Origin: Opisthorchis felineus
Taxonomy: Eukaryota > Platyhelminthes > Trematoda > Opisthorchiida > Opisthorchiidae
Assembly (NCBI GenBank): GCA_004794785.1
Contig: SJOL01006478.1
Location: 990,075 to 1,054,074 of the forward strand
Length of the DNA: 64,000 nucleotides
Reading direction: 5' to 3'
Shown here: in pieces, positions 1-12,103 of the stretch
Numbering within the stretch: the first letter of the stretch is position 1
Layout: every line of letters begins with the position of its first letter
Notes under the pieces: model-generated
The model's input: the letters and a program-made list of their open reading frames with translations, nothing else
Databases searched by the model: none
Told to the model about the DNA's origin: nothing
Program-made: the position numbers and the translations under genes

Positions 1-85
1 TGACAAATTCTCACGGCATACTAAGCGCACCTAAGATATATTTGAATGTGGCTGATCGGGCTGCCGTACCGTACAAGTAAGTCAT

Positions 86-97
86 TTCGCATATAGA
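86..97 (-). pseudogene. Decayed micro-exon copy (class v)
   Basis: This is the homologue of the 12-nt blocks at 8555 and 23275. The CAG acceptor side is kept but the donor is ATGACT in place of GTGAGT. Confidence 0.4.
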
Positions 98-248
98 CTG
101 TGTCCATTGGTGGCTCTCGTGGTGCAACCAAATCTGTGACCGAATCATTTAGTTTGCCAATTGCGAGACAGCCCTATATACGATACTCCAAGTAACAGAG
201 GCACATATGCACAGGGCTGACATTCGGCTTATTTGGGGAGCGGCTTAC

Positions 249-263
249 CCGTTGTCATTGCGG
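249..263 (-). CDS. Candidate micro-exon, 15 nt (class vi)
   Basis: On the minus strand a CAG acceptor (…CTAAAACAG) precedes 15 nt, followed by the donor GTAAGC. In the common phase (two leading bases, one trailing base) the block encodes Ala-Met-Thr-Thr. Phase zero would give a TGA here, which helps fix the frame. The homologous block at 23537 also has both splice sites; the one at 8761 has lost them. No transcript support is available. Confidence 0.55.
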
Positions 264-1058
264 CTGTTTTAGCTGAAATTGAAATATGATAGTTTTAGCA
301 TTACGAGATAAAAACAGTTCGTGTTGTAATAGACGCAGATGAAGGGAAAGCTGTAATTTAGGCTGATACACGAAAATGTAATCTTTATTTGCTTTTGTAA
401 TAATCAATATTTTTTCAGCTCTATCACCATTTCTGTTTGCACATGCCCTGACACGCGACAGAAACACGACACATGAGTTTCTACCAGAAGACTACACACA
501 ATCAGAGGTTGAGTTTAAGCCACGGACATTCTTGAGGGAAAGTTTGCGTTTTGGCCTTTGAGCCACTTCCAGCTGTGTTGGTTCCTACGGGAGTGTCGGC
601 TTTTCCTTGTTTCCTTGTTTGTAGCGTTTGTTCACGGACTATGTGGGCGCCAACTGTAACCTTTGGTATACACGCAGATTAATGCACTCTGGATAACAAG
701 ATGATAGTAGAACCATAATTCCCATTGCTATTGAGTCACGTATGAATTTGGACTGTCCATTCGGTCGCACGTGAATTTAAATGTTGAATACAAACGATAC
801 CACTTGCCTTCTCGAATGTGATACATCACTGTTCAGAAATGAGTGTCAACTACGACCACTCGCATTCATTATTGACTCAATGGACCCACCGTTAATATGT
901 TAAGGGACGTATTTGCGGAGATAAAACTGGTGAGTGTGTGGTTAGAGGAGTGAAATCTCCATTGTAACTGAAGTCTGTCTACAGCAAAGAGTTCATGCCG
1001 AACATAAGTCCGCCTAATCTCCCCTATCCCTGACGCAGGTTTCATGGCATTTGCTTAT

Positions 1059-2900
1059 TCACAGGTGCCGACAAAATTTGTGAACGACACACAAGGGCTG
1101 AGGTTGCCTAAAGTGGTATAGGTCGGATAACCAACGACCGAAACCCGGTTCAGTTGTTACGCGATTGAGACTATGTATTTCTGAACGCGTAAACGTTTTC
1201 CGCAGCTCCCAACTGTTTTGTGGACAGCATATGTGTTCACTGGTCTGCTTGCTCACAGTACAACGCACTAATTATGCACAAGGGAAACCTGGTTAGCACA
1301 AGTGCCAAGAACATATTAGATCCGGAAACGTCACGGGACATTCCTTGCTGAGCACGCGTGTTCAAGGGAGCAAACCCTAAGACTGGATCACATATATCTT
1401 GGAAATCCAAATATACTAAGAACATGTGCCGGTCATACATATTGAGTGGTTTTGGCACCTGACTTGTAAGAATATATAGACGGCCACGCCGGCAACCACG
1501 TTTAAAAAACACTTTGTGCTAGCGAGTTGATGCTTCAGGCGCTAGCATAATGCGACTAGGGACAAGTGGACCTAGGAGCCTTGTTATGGTCGGAGGAGAG
1601 TGAATTCTGAGATTGCTGGAATTACCTGGGGCTCCTTCGTTGTAAGTGGACAATCTTTATTTCCAAGATGAAGGCAAATAAGTGAGACATGTGCTGAATA
1701 GGGACTTCGACCTCATCCTTAAACAATGGGGGCAGGAAGTCATTCGCACCAGGATCTGGTGGTGTTTTGAAGCAGACATGCAACGGTAAACTTCCAATGC
1801 CACTGAGACTTCCACGCTCATTGTCTGGAGTTCTAAAGCAGTCTGATGATTCAAATATGCTGTTGCAGGTAAATACGGAAATTGCAGTTAGTTATTTCCA
1901 GACAAGCGATATTGTCGTCCTTAGTTATGCAAGAGGTTTGCACCGCTTTGATCGTCGATGTTTTGCTCATCCGCGTTTGCACAGATCAACAAAATAATCT
2001 TCAGGTACTCGCGGCCTTCTGGACCTCTTCGATTACCTAAGGTGTCTGTGGCAACTATGCATCATAGACGAGAATGTGAATTTTCACTTGGCTTCTGATA
2101 ATTTGTCCGGGTGAATTGTGTTTCTTACTGGAATGATTCAAAGAACCTCACTGGGCGGTCTGCTATTGAATGCTAGAGATGCGGCGTTCCACAAGCGGAA
2201 CATTCGACACTTTGCAGGCGCACGACGAATTCGTTCTCGTGCAATTCGATATCCGACGGGGAGACAGTTGGCAGCAGATCAAAAAATGGTGCAGGCATCT
2301 TGGTTGTTAAGTGATGTGTCCGTCCCGTACGCAGCCATGCAAAACAAAGCAAGTAGCGACTTCAGGGTAGCGCATGATCGGAAAACACACAAATGTGGCG
2401 AAATCAGTGGTAGTCACTGATCCGTACCATCGATGATTCATAGCGATCTGAACAGTTTGGGTCATTGACTGCCACCCTGTTTAATGACACCATTTGACCA
2501 GGTGACTTCGGTCATTCCAGAAGTTCGTACCGCATAAAATGAGTCTGTGATCGGCACACGCCTGAAAATATCGGTCGCCATTTTCTGCATGCACCGGGTT
2601 CAAACCAAGTCGACCAGCCAATTTAGTGTTAGATGTGCTAAACCTGCCCGCTTCTGCATTCAACTGGACAGCCCCTAGGATATCTGAGCAATTAATGCGC
2701 TTTAACAGGTAATCAGCCAATACCAAAGTTGTCTTTGATGGTTACGAGGCAACACATTCAATCGAAATGTGCAACAAAATTATTTGCGTTTTGAAGTAGT
2801 ATCTCTGATCATAAGTGCACCTATGACGGAACCTACGAAATCGGTGAGGCTAGAATCGGCCTCAATATATGAATTACATTTTTCGAGGAACTGCTTCCTT
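1059..2900 (-). mobile_element. RTE-type LINE remnant 1 (endonuclease C-terminal part and reverse transcriptase)
   Basis: In three minus-strand frames the segment reads like the single ORF of trematode RTE (SR2-like) non-LTR retrotransposons. Around 2481-2680 there is the C-terminal part of the APE-type endonuclease (…NAEAGRFSTSNTKLAGRLGL, then ENGDRYFQACADHRLIL), with the usual GD of the GDxN motif changed. Around 1380-1440 the start of the reverse transcriptase reads MFLVYLDFQDICDP, the family's 'VFLDFKGAFD' region, followed by QQGMS. Around 1060-1180 there are traces of the C-terminal region. Frames change several times and stops occur, so it is dead. It sits in the slot between micro-exon classes vi and i. 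Confidence 0.6.
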
Positions 2901-3568
2901 CGAGCACATTTATTATGATGTTCAAATTATGGAAGGCAAGAAAGAGCCGCTAATTTCGGACATTTGAATCCAATTTAGCCATCATAAAATAAAGCATTGC
3001 AATTTAGTTAGACTCCTTAACCAACTTCTGTTTTACCGGCGCAATGTGAATGACATGTCCAGAGCTACCGAACGCCAAAACAAACGAAAAGTACCCTTAG
3101 AACATCTCCACTGTGCACACTTTTCGGTTTGATTTGGGAGAGTAGTAGTATCTGGGAAATGCCTTCGTTTTCTCCGTGTGACCTTCTAGTGAATGCCAAT
3201 GCCATTGAGAATGAACGATCAAAAGGAAATTCACTTGCACCAGCCTACACGTAATAGTGTCATTGAAATTCCCTTGAACACAGGCGAAGAAGTTCAGAGG
3301 GGTTAGCTAACCTGGTTCGCGCCTGACTTGACGCGAAACCAGCGACTGTGCGAAGAGCTGTGGAACATAACTCGTATCGTTTGCCACGCGCTCGGTGTTA
3401 GACGGCATATGCAAGCGATACGGTGGACAGGGAAACAATCCAACATCGACAAATCCAGAGTGTACATGGAAACATTACAAGAAGGAATGGGCTCCAGAAA
3501 AAATACAAATCCGATAAAGCAAAATGTTTGGTAGGTGGTTAATGTTGCAACTGAATCTCTTGACTTAC

Positions 3569-3583
3569 AGTTCTCCAGGTCCC
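3569..3583 (-). CDS. Candidate micro-exon, 15 nt
   Basis: The minus-strand acceptor …TTTTGTAG and donor GTAAGT flank 15 nt. In the common phase it encodes Asp-Leu-Glu-Asn, which is less Thr-rich than the others. A related but decayed segment lies near 1045-1075 and shares the intron-side sequence 'caaaatttgtgaac'. It is a singleton as an intact exon, so it is less certain than the classes with several intact copies. Confidence 0.4.
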
Positions 3584-4640
3584 CTACAAAATTTGTGAAC
3601 CCAGTGGTCCGTGCTCTACTCAGCTACAACCATCTACCCATTTGTTTTTGCGTGCTCCGCAAATTATATCTACCACACAAGCAGATGCTACCGCAGTGAA
3701 TCTGAGGAAATTTTCCAAAAGCTCCCGAGATGTAGAGTCAGCTACATAGAATGCGTTGAGCGTACTTTGACCGTTGAATATGAACGCAGTCAAGTCGACC
3801 ACTTTCAGATCACTGAGTTCAACTCCATGTTGACCGAAGTGGCCGAATCACTCAAACGAACATCAGAGGTAACCAGTGCGCCTAAAAATAACAAACGCCG
3901 TCCTTCTCACCAGATCAGCGTTCGCAAGTTCGACTATCTGCCTTCGGATTTCACATTTCGCAGTCTGTCTCTACTATTGTGTGTTAACTGAATTTCAATG
4001 ATAAGACCCAATTCGGACCTGCCGAATAAATGTAATTTTGATGTTATCAAGAAAAACCTGACCAAATATTCGCAGGTGTCAATCAAACAACTTAACCGAC
4101 AGTGGCTTTTAAATAATACTTGGAACAATTAGTTTCCACATGTTGGGTGAGAGAGACGAGTTGTGCGTCTGGTTTTCGGTTTGAATTTGTATTCCCAACC
4201 TGTCCGAATTCTGAGCAGGTGATACTGAATATTTCTTCGAAAGAAGTGTGTTTATAGGTGCGCTTCAACGGAGGTACCTTGCGAAATCCATTGGACTGGA
4301 CGAACCCATAAGGACCCAGAATAGACAGTACACTATGACAGTCTCGGTCCGCTTCAGATTGATGATTGAGATTAGACACAAAGGTGTTTGTATTTTCTAC
4401 AGGTTTTGTGCAAAGCGTGACAGCCGAATCCACAAATACATCTTTCTGCGAATATCTCAAAGCAGGTTCAGGCGATGTAATCAGATAGAAAAAATATATA
4501 TCTTCAGTGCACCTTCTGCAGAGTGGGATGGGATTGTAAGACCTCATACGCGCACCAATAATCCTGTCAGAATTACTGTGTTCTGCAACCAATTTTCAAG
4601 TTCATTGTCGAAATCACTCTTTTCAACTTTTGAGTACTTA

Positions 4641-4652
4641 CCGTTGTTGACG
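4641..4652 (-). CDS. Candidate micro-exon, 12 nt (class i)
   Basis: The acceptor …CTCAGTAG and donor GTAAGT bound 12 nt, which read Val-Asn-Asn in the common phase. A second AG three bases upstream would make it 15 nt, beginning with TA. The 12-nt version is preferred because the copies at 11588 and 25259 then have the same length. Confidence 0.5.
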
Positions 4653-5002
4653 GCTACTGAGTGAGTTTGATATAATCAGTGATGACAAGGTAAGTTCGAA
4701 AATTCGAGACTGAAATTGTAAGATGCATTTATTCAGTAGCACGACTGCTGTGGGCGTCGTATTGTGAGCGTGCATAGAAAAGCCTGTTGCTCAAGCTGCA
4801 GGAGTCAGACTATTGAAAGCATGGCGTTCAAGTCAAGATGTATTGTCAGCCAGAATATTACATGATCTCGTTTGAGATATTCTGCGACACAGTGTTTAGG
4901 TGATTTGTTAAGGGATGTAGAGTGCAGATTGGAGTAAACTCCCACCTACATCGATTTTCGAAAAATTATGAGGACAACTCGGTGCACACAGATACAACTC
5001 AC

Positions 5003-5017
5003 CTTTTGCAGGCGTGG
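5003..5017 (-). CDS. Candidate micro-exon, 15 nt (class iv)
   Basis: The acceptor …TTTGCTTCCAG has a pyrimidine-rich lead and the donor is GTGAGT. The 15 nt read Thr-Pro-Ala-Lys in the common phase. Homologous intact blocks of identical length are at 19956 and 22558, all with GTGAGT donors. This is the best-conserved class in the array. Confidence 0.6.
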
Positions 5018-5461
5018 CTGGAAGCAAAGTCAAACCAGATGCATTTGCATGCTAAGTGAGGCTTGCCAAGGCAGACAAATTCGGAACAACTGACTCCTGA
5101 GTCTCCAAAACAAATCCGGTATCTGAAAATACTATCACAGGAAAAATGTGACCGCCTTGCCCGGAGGTATGATGTTACCAGAGAAGTTGGAGTAGAAGGA
5201 CAGAGTTGTGGATGACAGGAATCTTATGGGACAGAGTCCCCACTTCACAGTTTATGATAGATCTCTTCGAAACAATTTTGGAAGTTAGTGCTCCACCAGG
5301 TACATATTCCGTCATCGCTTATGGTTGGTTGAATAGAACCGATGAACTTGCGGTTGCTTAGGTAAATTCAAATATGATGGGGCAACCGAACGGTACGTCA
5401 GTAGAAAGCAGAAAATGTCACATCGATAATAGTGAAAGACTCCAAAAATCATTTGACTTAC

Positions 5462-5479
5462 ATTGCATTTTGGTAGACG
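5462..5479 (-). CDS. Candidate micro-exon, 18 nt (class iii)
   Basis: The acceptor …CCATGCAG and donor GTAAGT bound 18 nt reading Ser-Thr-Lys-Met-Gln in the common phase. Related 18-nt blocks occur at 25735 and 26932, and a decayed one at 12086 that keeps the sequence but has lost both splice sites. Confidence 0.55.
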
Positions 5480-5626
5480 CTGCATGGTTAAGCGAGGTTG
5501 CGCGAATTTAGATAAGTTGGGATAAATATGAAGTTGTGGCAAAGTGCGAAACTCTCCAAATGTAATTCAGGGGAAGATGCACAGAGGTGTGACTAGGAAC
5601 CTGTACTGAATGGACAGATGGCTTAC

Positions 5627-5638
5627 TTTGAGTTGTAG
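5627..5638 (-). CDS. Candidate micro-exon, 12 nt
   Basis: The acceptor …CACCGATAG and donor GTAAGC bound 12 nt reading Thr-Thr-Gln in the common phase. No second copy of this block was recognised, so it rests on splice signals, length and frame only. Confidence 0.4.
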
Positions 5639-6833
5639 CTATCGGTGAGTTGAATGGAAACAAAGAGTAAACCGTTACTAGGTTCTTTGTGATGTGGCAA
5701 ATAAAAATGCGTAACTTTGAAATGGAACCAAATCTTCAATATTCGAATATTAAAGCGTGGAGGCGTGGAGTCGGTTGTGGTTGAAGCAAGGTGGGTTCTG
5801 GCCGGTCAAAGATCCCAAGGCTTGTGTTTAGATGGATTTATGCATACCACAACAGTGTCGAGTGGACGCTGTTGCATGGATGGCTTAATTTCTATTTTCG
5901 AATTTTGTGTCCAGTTTAAGATAATGAGACTATGATGAATAGAAGTTTTTCAAACGAGATACACCCAGTACCCTTAATATTGAAAATGCCGCAGAAGACG
6001 AAGTGAAGCATGGCGTGTCCTCGTTTGCGTTAGATGTTGCGTGGTTAATCGACTGTGGGGGACCGGGTGGCTCTTCGTGTGCTTCCTTAAAGTCGGAGTA
6101 CCAAAAATATTTGATGCATTGTTGGTCTTGCTGGTTATGAAATTTTGTTGACAAATCACTGAACAACTTGTATCCTCCGAACAAAACTGATAAACAGCCG
6201 AAGTCGTTGGTGTCACTACAGGGTTGTTGAATATATGTAGCATATTACAATATTGGAACATCGATTTTGTGGAAACAGGTTATCGAATGCTCCGGATAGA
6301 GATGGGGCAGTTTCGGTTTTGCTAGACGCTCTTCAGGTCAAATGATCTGAATGAGACAGAACCAGGACCGGATGTCACACATGGGCATTCACAGTGTTTT
6401 CCGAAATAGCATCATGAAAGCAGTGATGAGTAAACACCCAATATTGGAAGCCAGAATCTTCAGCTGACGTTCCCGACCTTTCCTAAAGACTATTGTGATG
6501 GCGAGTAAAATCACTGTACACAAGCCAACCTAATACAGCGATTTCATGAGAGATACATGGATTCCTAATTCCAGAACACCAGGGGGACGATCAAATACAT
6601 GGGAATTTTGCTAGTTAATTATTTTGCTTTAGACTGGCTTATGTATGATTGGGCTGGTCGGTGTTCAGTTGGGCTTTGAATGTAATAAAAAAAATGGATA
6701 TTGTGGACCAGGCTAAAACTGGCCAAGTAGGATATGGCAAACCCTCAACACCGTTCCGAGGAAATATTGCTTTTCGTGGGGCCTCGCTGCAGTCATCACA
6801 CTCGATGAGTTGAATGTAATCACCGAATGGACT

Positions 6834-6858
6834 GTATATATATATATATATATGTATA
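6834..6858. repeat. (TA)n microsatellite
   Basis: A short run of TA dinucleotides, interrupted once by TG. Confidence 0.9.
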
Positions 6859-8554
6859 TTGAGGGTAACTGTGCTACAGCACGTCAATATAGATAAATCA
6901 GGATGAATCCGAATAAATCCCTAGTGGTCGAGTAGCTTCGGTGTTTTTGCAGATAACGGCATGATTTATAATAGTTGCATATATACCACTGTCGTCGGAA
7001 CATTCTCGTCCATGTCCCCTCGCAAGTATTTTGATCTTAGCAGTCCGGAATACGGAAGCATGAAACCTGATTTTCAATCTAGCTGCAGCTCATCAGCTGA
7101 GCATTGTCCCAATCTAACATGGTTTTGAACCCTGGTATTCTGACACGTGAGGTGAACCTGTCAGGAAACCATCACAAATGCACGCTCGATGCACCAGAGA
7201 TAACATGTCTGCAAAGACGAACTTTTACACTCTTGAGCGATGTGCAGTAGGCGTGTTCTCGAAGGTTTCGGAGACAGACAGTTGAAGATTTACGGAATTT
7301 TGCAATATTTATTCTTCGTTTCACAAACTTGACGAGCCAGAGACTGTGTACATTATCAGTTAATATATTGGTGTGAAATTATACATGACGCTTGATAAAA
7401 CCTCAACATTAGAACAGATTAGGTCTGAACTGATTGTTCCGCGTCCTCAAAAATATTGGTGTCAAGAGTTCTAAAAAAATGATTGTGTTGGTCCTTGTTA
7501 AGAGGGGTTATTGAACAGTTTCTCAGAATGCGAGCGAGGAGTTTATGCGACATTATTCATTCCGAGTCGTAGGTTGCGTTCTAAAGTGTCTCTTGAACCA
7601 TATCGCATTTTGAAATCTTGTTAGCACTTTGTTGTGGACATAGATGGTCACCATTTCGTTTTGCTCTTGCTGAAATCAGAATCAAACCAAATGGATTCTA
7701 TCGTTTGTTTAGGTTTGCCGGGAACAGAAATGCACTGCAAGGTTACCTCCGTTATTACTTCGTATATTGATTTATTCTTTATTAGTTTCCGTATAATCGC
7801 TGTCGATATACACCCATATCGCCGGGAGCTACCAGTTTTCTCCGGAAGAGGAGAATTGTTCGAATATAAAGGTTGTATTTCTAATAGTGAAACAGTACTC
7901 TAGTTGCGGAAAATAGACCAGGATTTTTTATCTATATCTGTCCTTAGATCTTAGGCAATGGATTCTACGCACACGCGTAAAGTACTATGTTCTTGTCAAC
8001 TGGCAGCAAAAATTTTGTTGGGAACAATTGCGATCAGTTTGAAACCCCATGAGTTTATGCAACGAATGACATAACGTAACACAAAGCACAAAGGCCGCAT
8101 GGGTGCTCTTGTCGGACCGATTATGATAAAGTCACCCAGAAATCGCTGGGTGTAGAGTTTTCACTCGGGGTTATTTTCCTATGATGTTCGACCCCTGTCG
8201 CCACCGGCCGCGGAATGTATATGCGATTAGAAAATGGGATATCGCGTTGATTCTGTGATGACTAATGAAGTCACTGAAATGCAAACCTGTACCTCTCGGT
8301 GGATATTCGTTTCCGTTATCCATTTGAAGCGGACATAGTCGGATGTGATAGTATATGCTAGGAATATTTCAAAACATCCGCTCTTGCATTGATTATTGGA
8401 GAGTGGCATTACTGACGTACAAGCAGAGACTTCAAATGTAAGGAATTCGTATCATCAAGTTCAATCAGACTCAATCTTATAGGATAGCATGCACGCGACT
8501 AACATACATTTGAACGTGGGTGGCCAGGCTGCACTATCCTACAAATCAACTCAC

Positions 8555-8566
8555 TTCGGAGATGGA
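8555..8566 (-). CDS. Candidate micro-exon, 12 nt (class v)
   Basis: The acceptor …GAGAGTCAG and donor GTGAGT bound 12 nt reading His-Leu-Arg in the common phase. The homologous block at 23275 is intact. The copy at 86-97 keeps the acceptor but its donor has become ATGACT. Confidence 0.5.
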
Positions 8567-8760
8567 CTGACTCTCTGCGTCTGGGTCATTTATTTATTTA
8601 TTGCGAAAGGCCCTACATTCGGCATTCCAAGAAACCGAGGGACATAAGCATGGGGTTGACATTCGGTGGGCTTGGAGAGGTGGTTTGCCCTGAGCAATCT
8701 GTCCCCCATTCACCGGATGCAGCTCACTGGTAATTTTATGGCGGACAGGGAAGTATATAC

Positions 8761-8775
8761 ACCTCGAAATTCCGG
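8761..8775 (-). pseudogene. Decayed micro-exon copy (class vi)
   Basis: This is homologous by position and flanks to the 15-nt blocks at 249 and 23537. The acceptor AG has become AA and the donor is GTATAT, so splicing is unlikely. Confidence 0.35.
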
Positions 8776-9989
8776 TTGTTTTAGCTGAAGTTGAACTATA
8801 ATCTATTTATGATATGGATAAAAACATTTTTAGCGTAATTCACCAAATTGATCCATGTACAGTAACGTTTTGAACTCTAGGTAGTGCGCTGTAAAATCTT
8901 TATTATCTTTCAAGGAACGGTCGGCTTTTGTCCACGAAATACATGCGCTGTGTGTCGTTACTCGGGGCATACCTATATACACCCGGATAACTGCGCTCTA
9001 AATAACAAGATGAAAATGAACTTTGAGGGTTGTTGCTTATTTGTCTCGTAGAGACCAATGTACACGCTTAAGATAGCCCACAAAATCCCGGATGGATTCC
9101 GAATTCTGGATACAACATTATCATCTACCTTCTCCAGGGTGATTGGCCTAAGATAAATAACTCTCACTTCAAACCTTGTTCTCAATCCTTATTGTTTAGA
9201 TTGGTATGCTGGTAAAATATCTATGAGTGGTTTCGGATCAGCCCAGCTTCCAGAGGGCAGTGTGCGTTTGACAGGAGAGTGGAGTCTTCCATAGGTTTGC
9301 CTACAGTAGGCATTCGATGGCGAGCAAAACTACACATAATCTCGGAAACACACTAAAATCACAAGGAAAATCGGGTTGTCATCTAAGTAAATTAGTAACT
9401 GAGTCAATCTCCGAACCAGACTGGCTTTTGGGAAACTTGGACGAAAGTTTATTAAAGACCGTGTCCCTATTGATATCTATGGAAGCACTATTGGAAAGCA
9501 TTCAGTAGATTTCTGATTCCTGCGTTTGCGCTATCCTGCAACAACCAGTTCGTGTCGGCTACATATCCGTACAACTAATCAGCCTTTTTGTGTACAAATC
9601 CAAAAGAAGAAGGCCATTGTCATCGATTATATTGTGCATTGTCTTCAACCATGAGGGGCGGGGTCATGCAGACCCTATCCTAGAAGGGGAGTCGCATCAA
9701 TTTTACCCAGATATTTGTGGTCCCTTGCACATCTCTGCCAGGCAAAAGCCTGACATCGTTAGGCTTGAACCACTGTGGAATGGGGACGAAAAACAGCGCT
9801 GATTTCGGTGAAATGTGATAGGGCATGTGCACCATATGACTAAGCAACCGCACGTTTAAACGCAGGTCGAAGTTTTTGTTTGATGACCATGTTTCACAAT
9901 CGCTAATTTCCTTACGCTCCAGATGTCGATTTCCTGGTGCCAGGCAACAAGGATGAGGTTATGAGACCTGGAAAACATGGAATCTTCCA

Positions 9990-10960
9990 GCTCCGGCTGA
10001 TCTTAGAGTCCGTATATTTCAGTCATTGAAGAAACCATTCCCTACGGCAGCCTGATAAACAGGTTCCATGTAATCCATTGATGTGCCACTTTGGCGCTCT
10101 AGGTTTGACAAATTGGGATGATTGACACACCCCTTAGGTATTCTTTCCTTGACTAGAACCCATACAAATTCCAAGATATACAAAACGCTCTGCAAACTCG
10201 TGACTCTTCTCGGAATGCAAGTAAAATGTGCAATTATGTACAGGATCATGGACTTAAAATTCGGGGGTGGTGATCGCATCCCAAATGCCTGATGCCCTCG
10301 ATTAATCCATACAAATACACCTGCACCTTGTTCTCCTATTGAGTGACGAGAAACATTTTGTACGCATATTCCAGATCAACCAGTTTTCGTTAGATGATAT
10401 TTGAACACCGGGGTGCAGAACAAGCCTTTGGCCCCTTATCAGTTTGAGTACGAAATTGAATAGAAATCGGGGGAGTGGATATACTCCTCGAACAACAACT
10501 TGTGTTTGGGAGCTTTTGGAGAGCGACGCGTATAAACTAACACGCCTGCATATCTGAAAATACAAAGAGCATATGGTTTCGCAAAAATTGGTAGGTATTC
10601 TTTTTTGAGCATTTGTGGTATCCTGAACAGACCAGTCATCTGATTTTTATGCACCTTGAAATCCAAAAATACTAACAACCAAGGTCGTTTACACGAATGA
10701 CATTTCGTGAGCCACATAACGAACGGTGAAGTTAAAGCAACTGCAACCAGAACGGAATTACGCTTGCTTCTTACGAGTCACTGCTTCGTGGATCAACACA
10801 AGGCAATGGCGTATGAGTGGAGCCAATGACGCATGACAACAAAGTCCATCTGCGATTACAGCTTTCACTACGGACCACTTATATGAAAAATAGCATATCA
10901 AAATTGTGGGTGGACAGCACATTTCGGAAACAGAATTCACCACCTGACTATTTGTCCGCA
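9990..10960 (-). mobile_element. RTE-type LINE remnant 2 (reverse transcriptase to C-terminus)
   Basis: Minus-strand frames contain, in order, EAVTRKKQA (the family's 'REEQAGFRPG' region, about 10760-10790), LLVFLDFK (about 10660), LPRFLFNFVLKLI then PGVQIS (about 10390-10480; the 'SPFLFNFVIDEI' and 'NPGVQIA' blocks), FGMRSPPPNFKSM (about 10250; 'FGMHFAPTKCKVM') and SNLERQSG…VYQAAV (about 10040-10110). The catalytic YADD box, expected just after the PGVQIS segment, is destroyed. Several frameshifts separate the blocks. No endonuclease part was recognised upstream. Its orientation and slot in the repeat unit match remnant 1. Confidence 0.7.
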
Positions 10961-11587
10961 GACCAGCCGCCCCTAATAACCGAACAGCACGTCAATTGGA
11001 CGGATGTGTCGCGTGCGCGCTACGGACCGAACGAAAGCATGGCCTGATTGATGAGAATGTCAGCCAATCTGACACGAGCATCGTTAGCTCGACGATTCTC
11101 CGCCCCTCACGGAGATTCTAGCAGGACCTTGTGGAAAATTCTGTGATGACCTTATAAATACGGTTGTAATAAACATCCTTTATCTCCATAAAGGACTGTC
11201 TGAAGCTACCGTGTATTTTGATATACCACAGTAGGCAGAGCAGGAAACCAAGGACCGAAACAAAGTTGCACCACTGTTGAGCAAGACACATTCCTACACT
11301 AACCAGATTTCCCACGGACCAGAAAGGATATAACGTGTTGTGGGTTGCATATGAGGGGGCGTAAATGAGACGACGAATTATTTACACACACTGCCACGCG
11401 TTTTACTAAAGTCTAAAAGCTGTTGGAGCTGGTAGACTTAGATACCAATTTTTCCGTCATCCACGTGGCGGAGCAAGACAGGAGGACACATACTTGCAAA
11501 AATCATGCTACCAGCATTGCCTTTCCTCACCTTTCTGGTTTCAAAATATATATCGATAGTGAGCTTTCAATGTGTAGGAACGCTTAC

Positions 11588-11599
11588 AATCAGTGGCAG
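11588..11599 (-). CDS. Candidate micro-exon, 12 nt (class i)
   Basis: The acceptor …AGTGGTAG and donor GTAAGC bound 12 nt reading Ala-Thr-Asp in the common phase. The phase with one leading base would read TGA, so this copy helps to exclude that frame. Homologues are at 4641 and 25259, and a donor-dead copy lies at 18944. Confidence 0.5.
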
Positions 11600-11742
11600 C
11601 TACCACTTTTATATAATCAGTAAAGACAGTGGATGTTTGGGGCTGAGAGTGGTACCATATGATGCGTTCATTCAGAGGCACAAATGACGTAAACAATATA
11701 TGGGGGGTTGTGTGGAAAAAACTTGATGGTTGATATGCTTAC

Positions 11743-11760
11743 CTGTAGGCAAAGTAGACG
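11743..11760 (-). CDS. Candidate micro-exon, 18 nt (class ii)
   Basis: The acceptor …CAATCTCAG and donor GTAAGC bound 18 nt reading Ser-Thr-Leu-Pro-Thr in the common phase. A pyrimidine-rich intron stretch (…TACGTTTCTCTATC) lies just upstream and is shared with the intact copy at 25420. Confidence 0.6.
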
Positions 11761-12085
11761 CTGAGATTGTGGAGGTGCATGTTGATAGAGAAACGTAGAT
11801 CGAACAGCAAAGTTATATGCAGAGCAATCCCTACTGAAAGCGAATCATGGGGGTAACTGCGAAGCTGGAGGTGGCGTGCTTGCTTCATTATTAAGGTGAA
11901 TGAATGCTATTTAACAATCACATATTCCGTCATTCCTAATGTTAAATGAGCTGAATCAATAAAGTTGAGGTTACTGCAGAGCGCTCGGATATGCTGGAGC
12001 ATTCGATGAGGACGAAAAAAATCAGTGTAGATCGGGAAACGTCAAATTCAACATGCTAAAATATACAAATAATCAGGCAACTATC

Positions 12086-12103
12086 CTCGGGTTTTGGTAG
12101 ACG
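12086..12103 (-). pseudogene. Decayed micro-exon copy (class iii)
   Basis: The 18-nt sequence is close to the blocks at 5462 and 25735, but the donor reads GATAGT and the acceptor AG is AT. Both splice sites are gone. Confidence 0.4.

Larger units (their letters stand above)
1..8460. repeat. Tandem repeat unit U1 of a diverged 6-8.5 kb array
   Basis: This is the first of several diverged copies of one long unit. Shared landmarks in the same order include the 'ttttagctgaa' block (about 270, 8775; a variant near 23555), the 'catattccgtca' block (5305, 11925, 22918; variants at 20157 and 25586), the 'tttggtaga' block (5470, 12095, 25743), the 'gacgctcttcag' block (6325, 21240) and an 'atcgatacgttgaa'-like block (6800, 21740, 27130). 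The unit carries seven usable minus-strand micro-exon candidates and one RTE LINE remnant at about 1.06-2.9 kb. Similarity between copies is patchy and looks old. Start and end are approximate, because the window cuts the left edge. Confidence 0.6.

Noticed and set aside
3911..3937. 27-nt micro-exon-like block in U1
   Set aside because: The common phase contains TGA, and the alternative AG gives 23 nt, which is not a multiple of three.
3611..3991. 126-codon plus-strand open frame
   Set aside because: Part of it (about 3780-3960) matches 13.2-13.35 kb, but there the frame is broken by stops, so the match is explained by the repeat array rather than by a protein.
4092..4592. 166-codon open frame, the longest in the window (minus strand)
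   Set aside because: It lies inside a repeat unit. The homologous segments at 18.6-18.95 and 24.5-25.25 kb do not keep the frame, the translation resembles nothing known, and a plus-strand frame of 138 codons overlaps it.
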